Source of the DNA: Pythium myriotylum
Taxonomy: Eukaryota; Oomycota; Peronosporomycetes; Pythiales; Pythiaceae
Reading direction: 5' to 3'
Length of the DNA: 64,000 nt
NCBI GenBank assembly: GCA_023091665.1
Contig: JALJCQ010000033.1
Span: 248,001-312,000, forward strand
Shown in pieces: positions 62,255 through 64,000 of this stretch; position 1 is the first letter of the stretch, and each line of letters opens with the position of its first letter. Made by a program: the position numbers and the translations under genes. The notes below the pieces were generated by a model that saw only the letters and a program-made list of their open reading frames with translations, ran no database searches and was not told where the DNA came from.

Positions 62255-64000
62255 CTATTCAATTTTCTCCTTCGCCTTGGGGATGTGGATGACGTTTGTA
62301 CCGGTGACTTTGGAGAGTGTCTCCGGTGAACGCAGTACCCGGACGAGCGTTTCGAAGATCCTGACTTCATCCTTGAGATGGCCAACATATCGCTCGCCGC
62401 GCGCAATGTAGATGCCTTCAACGAGTTCCAAGACGTCGTCCGGGTCTGGTAGTTCATTGTATTGGATCTGGAAAAGTGCACCACGGAAGAAACCTTTGAC
62501 AGCGCTTCCCACGGTAACGAGGACAAAGATGTACACAGCCGTGATACCATACGACCCAATTCCTAGTGAGTTCAGGCCCTGAACAATGTTATCCGAGACT
62601 GCTATCAAGCAGAACGGCGTGGTTTCGTCACAGAACTCTCGGTCATTCGCGTTAGTCGCCTTCTTGGTTAGGAGTATCGGCTCCACAGACCACCAACTTG
62701 ACCCTTGAACACTATGTTTGGTGACATTAATGGAGCGGAGTCGTTTCGACAGCTCACGGACACCATCAACCGCCGTCAGTTCGACAAGCGAGGGCAGAAT
62801 TGACTTCACTTGAATTGGAGTCGCATCTTCCTCGGTCTTATCCGAATTGCTTAACTGGATCATCGGAGCCAGCGCTTCACGATCGGCATTTGTTAAAGTT
62901 ACTCGCTTGGTTATCTTGATTGACAAGAAAGTTGCGGGTTCCGGTCGGTCGAACGAGATGATCATTATCCACGACAATTTCTCCGTTGACTTCAGCTGTG
63001 AAACTAGGCGGTCGATATTTGGCGGAGAGCTGGACCAAACGTCTCGAGAAAACGTATCATAGGTGACACGTTGCATCACGGCACCGTCGGCGATTTGGTC
63101 ACCTTCGTAGTCAGGACTATTATAATCGATCCCTGAGTAAAATTTATTCACTGTCCCCCTTGAATCCTCAATTCCAAATGTGACCTCCGTCGTTGTGATT
63201 CGATTGGCCTTTGTGCTCGGGTTGGCCGAACTGAACAACAGCAATGGTCCGATCAAACAGACCAGCAAAAAGAGCAACATGACACCAGCCGACAATAACT
63301 TCTTGTAGAATGGTTGACGCTTCTTGCCTTGCAATACTTCGGCCTCTTCCACACGCCCACGCATCTCGAGCTTCACCTGGAAGAGGTGTGATGCGGTATC
63401 TTCAAGTAGGACCCAGTGCTGCCAGCTCAACGATGTTTTCGTGCACACATAATCGAGGAGTGCGCGCATTTCGAAAAGAAATGGCGCCATCATTGCTAAA
63501 GGGAACACCTTCTCTCGAACGCTATGATAGGCACTTTCGGAGCTGTAGTTGAAGCGGCTCCCCCTGAAAACTGGGTAACCGTAGCGGATCTGAAGAGCAC
63601 CTATCCACAAGTACACGCAGTGCAGCAGGTAGAAGATTACTAGAGCCGGTCGCTTTTGAAAGTAAACGCCAATGTACTGCGGCAGGAGTACCCACAGGCA
63701 CAAGTGCAACAGCACGATGTAAGAATACTGCAGCACAATTTTCGAAGTGAGCGAGCCGACAACGTATGCTGCTCGATCCCAAATGATGAAGCACAACTGG
63801 ATGAACACAATGAGAACGAGATATCCTGACACCATTGAGCTAGACTGGACTTGGGCAGCTGTTGGCGATTTGCTTGGGTCTGGGTCGCCAATCTGCTTGA
63901 AAAATAGAATCGCAAAGACGGCGGCAAAGAGCATAACTGTTAGGGACAACGCAAAATAATCCCGCCCAGGCTTTGCCCCAGAAATTGCGGCATGTATATC
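62255..64000 (-). CDS. PIEZO: PIEZO-type mechanosensitive ion channel, C-terminal part (runs off the window)
   Basis: The frame is open to the right edge; 581 residues are visible and the N-terminal blades lie outside. The anchor region is recognisable: IRYGYPVFRGSRFNY, then VFPLAMMAPFLFEMRALLDYV and LSWQHWVLLEDTASHLFQVK. Next comes the outer helix GVMLLFLLVCLIGPLLLFSS and the extracellular cap with TTTEVTFGIED. The inner, pore-lining helix is ITAVYIFVLVTVGSAVKGFF. The C-terminal domain ends with the PIEZO signature ELPDPDDVLELVEGIYIAR and VRVLRSPETLSKVTG. PIEZO proteins are trimeric stretch-gated cation channels. No intron is visible in this part. Confidence 0.93.
   Translation of the reverse strand, partial: DIHAAISGAKPGRDYFALSLTVMLFAAVFAILFFKQIGDPDPSKSPTAAQVQSSSMVSGYLVLIVFIQLCFIIWDRAAYVVGSLTSKIVLQYSYIVLLHLCLWVLLPQYIGVYFQKRPALVIFYLLHCVYLWIGALQIRYGYPVFRGSRFNYSSESAYHSVREKVFPLAMMAPFLFEMRALLDYVCTKTSLSWQHWVLLEDTASHLFQVKLEMRGRVEEAEVLQGKKRQPFYKKLLSAGVMLLFLLVCLIGPLLLFSSANPSTKANRITTTEVTFGIEDSRGTVNKFYSGIDYNSPDYEGDQIADGAVMQRVTYDTFSRDVWSSSPPNIDRLVSQLKSTEKLSWIMIISFDRPEPATFLSIKITKRVTLTNADREALAPMIQLSNSDKTEEDATPIQVKSILPSLVELTAVDGVRELSKRLRSINVTKHSVQGSSWWSVEPILLTKKATNANDREFCDETTPFCLIAVSDNIVQGLNSLGIGSYGITAVYIFVLVTVGSAVKGFFRGALFQIQYNELPDPDDVLELVEGIYIARGERYVGHLKDEVRIFETLVRVLRSPETLSKVTGTNVIHIPKAKEKIE

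Overview
This window looks like oomycete (Peronosporomycetes) nuclear DNA, probably from a Pythium/Phytophthora-type organism. Genes are dense and lie on both strands. Introns are GT-AG, about 55-90 nt, and can be placed by reading frame. Family choices fit: a chitin synthase with an N-terminal MIT domain, a PIEZO channel, a LisH-katanin, an SLC44 transporter and several very long surface or scaffold proteins. The species cannot be determined from the sequence alone.

Layout. 1-9.2 kb: the tail of an unknown gene, a TMEM115 homologue split into nine small exons, anthranilate synthase subunit II, a bZIP factor and EXO1 sharing a divergent promoter that carries a 0.6 kb internally deleted Tc1/mariner/pogo-type element, and a condensation-fold acyltransferase. 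9.7-14.2 kb: an isochorismatase-like hydrolase and two convergent thaumatin-like secreted proteins. 15.2-23.1 kb: LIS1, ribosomal protein eS28 (intron directly after the ATG), a KATNAL2-like katanin, a calpain-fold protein without its catalytic cysteine, and a BART-domain protein. 23.6-40 kb: an SLC44 choline transporter-like protein, phosphatidylinositol synthase, otubain, a 1.5 kaa receptor-like protein with a cytosolic RasGAP-like domain, an ankyrin-methyltransferase with a MYND finger inserted in its catalytic domain, a DHHC palmitoyltransferase, and a chitin synthase with a degraded QRRRW motif. 40.5-41.8 kb: a SAP-motif protein.

41.9-55.0 kb is an accessory island interleaved with two ordinary genes (a polytopic membrane protein and ELP3). 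It holds at least five copies plus one relic of a family I do not recognise. These are about 220-231 aa proteins beginning MGSYLS (a consensus N-myristoylation start), followed by a Gly/Ala-rich hydrophobic stretch and a conserved Trp-rich C-terminal region. Two copies are the arms of a nearly perfect 1.3 kb inverted repeat around a 338 bp spacer. Two others lie in a 1.8 kb direct duplication, one of them broken by a 10-nt deletion. Both duplicates carry a double perfect palindrome and a short piece resembling the neighbouring downstream gene. This island is the most likely place for something undescribed.

55-64 kb: a three-exon gene for a 1,874 aa coiled-coil/repeat/single-TM protein, an unknown 349 aa protein, and the C-terminal 581 residues of PIEZO, which runs off the right edge.

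Functional threads are inference: microtubule and cilium-related genes (LIS1, KATNAL2, BART), surface and wall genes (thaumatin-like pair, chitin synthase), lipid metabolism (SLC44, PI synthase, acyltransferase) and DNA repair (EXO1). No operons are expected or seen.
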